Origin: Pseudarthrobacter sp. NamE2
GTDB taxonomy: Bacteria > Actinomycetota > Actinomycetes > Actinomycetales > Micrococcaceae
Assembly: GCF_005796205.1 (NCBI RefSeq)
Contig: NZ_VAHN01000007.1
Span: forward strand, 62,001 to 126,000
Direction of reading: 5' to 3'
DNA: 64,000 bases
The position numbers and the translations under genes were made by a program. Below the pieces are notes generated by a model. The model was given only the letters and a program-made list of their open reading frames with translations, was not told where the DNA came from and made no database searches. Position 1 is the stretch's first letter; each line of letters starts with the position of its first letter. Of the stretch, positions 63,736 through 64,000 are shown piece after piece.

Positions 63736-64000
63736 TGTCCTCCCCCATTGCCGGTGACGGCAGCGGGCAGGACCGGCGGCACCACCGTGTCTTCACCCAT
63801 GACGGCGTGGATGTAGGGGGTCCTGTCCAGCATGTCGTCCGCTGCGCGGTCCGAGAGCCCGAACAGGGGGCCGGCAAAGACAGTCAGCGCAACACCCAGG
63901 ACCACCAGGCCCAGGGTGGAGCCGACCATAGTGCGCGGCATCAGGGTGGCGGCGCGGGTGCGCTGTGCGGTTAGCAGGCCGCCGCGGCCGGAGGCTTCGT
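63732..64000 (-). CDS. mrpD: Na+/H+ antiporter Mrp subunit D, C-terminal part
   Basis: The last ~89 residues of a proton-translocating subunit: a loop (GRGGLLTAQRTRA), a final span (VGSTLGLVVLGVALTVFAGPLFGL) and the tail DRAADDMLDRTPYIHAVMG. The frame stays open to the window edge without a start, and the gene continues outside. Identified mainly by position before mrpE, F and G and by its tail, which is like MnhD/MrpD. Confidence 0.88.
   Translation of the reverse strand, partial: EASGRGGLLTAQRTRAATLMPRTMVGSTLGLVVLGVALTVFAGPLFGLSDRAADDMLDRTPYIHAVMGEDTVVPPVLPAAVTGNGGGQ

Overview
The window is high-GC actinobacterial DNA. Gene content points to the Arthrobacter/Pseudarthrobacter group (Micrococcaceae): an Arthrobacter-type homoprotocatechuate ring-cleavage cluster, an amylosucrase very close in numbering to the characterised enzyme, dnaK-grpE-dnaJ-hspR with HAIR operators, a SAM-IV riboswitch before metZ, a DUF222/HNH endonuclease, and many genes with the -10-hexamer/6-7 nt/start-codon arrangement of leaderless transcripts. 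This is inferred from gene content only. No rRNA, tRNA, CRISPR array, transposase or prophage was seen; it reads as ordinary chromosome with local decay.

Layout. 0-2 kb: glyA (cut by the window edge) divergent from a GntR regulator, then an internally deleted VOC gene. 2-5 kb: amylosucrase and prephenate dehydratase, separated by a large palindrome. 4.9-13.5 kb: aromatic catabolism: a MobA-like flavin hydroxylase divergent from FAH-RraA fusion, GntR, hpaE, hpaD, hpaH and hpaI, which together open homoprotocatechuate and take it towards pyruvate and succinate semialdehyde. 13.7-19.4 kb: small proteins and the heat-shock operon. 19.4-25.8 kb: a truncated MMPL transporter, methyltransferase, LysE exporter, LMW phosphatase, a Zur-type operator before a COG0523-like protein and a cysteine-free L36, and a P-loop/PabB fusion.

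25.8-36.8 kb is a xylan/xylo-oligosaccharide locus: secreted CE4 deacetylase, LacI regulator and GH10 xylanase sharing a TTCCGGAAATTTCCGGAA operator, then an aldose epimerase, a second LacI regulator and a bxl-like ABC importer with GH3 glycosidase. 37-45 kb: MFS exporter, phospholipase D-type synthase, pabC, TetR, and a GH26-like/OpgC-type membrane fusion. 45-52 kb: SAM-IV-controlled DUF1737-rhodanese-metZ, DUF1905, HNH endonuclease, YbdK-type ligase and an HTH-MurA fusion. 52-55.9 kb: a multiply frameshifted secreted-protein pseudogene and a TPP-riboswitch-controlled ECF thiamine-type transporter.

56-64 kb: UPF0303, DUF4383, a translationally coupled trio (heme-oxygenase-like iron enzyme, glycosyltransferase, CDGSH iron-sulfur protein), a six-hairpin glycosidase, DUF4235, and the end of an Mrp Na+/H+ antiporter operon. 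The most unusual items are the coupled iron-enzyme/GT/CDGSH trio, the GH26-like/OpgC fusion with a substituted catalytic residue, the HTH-MurA fusion, the Zur-controlled COG0523-like protein without a P-loop, and the widespread leaderless start signature. Three unrelated long intergenic palindromes are also notable.
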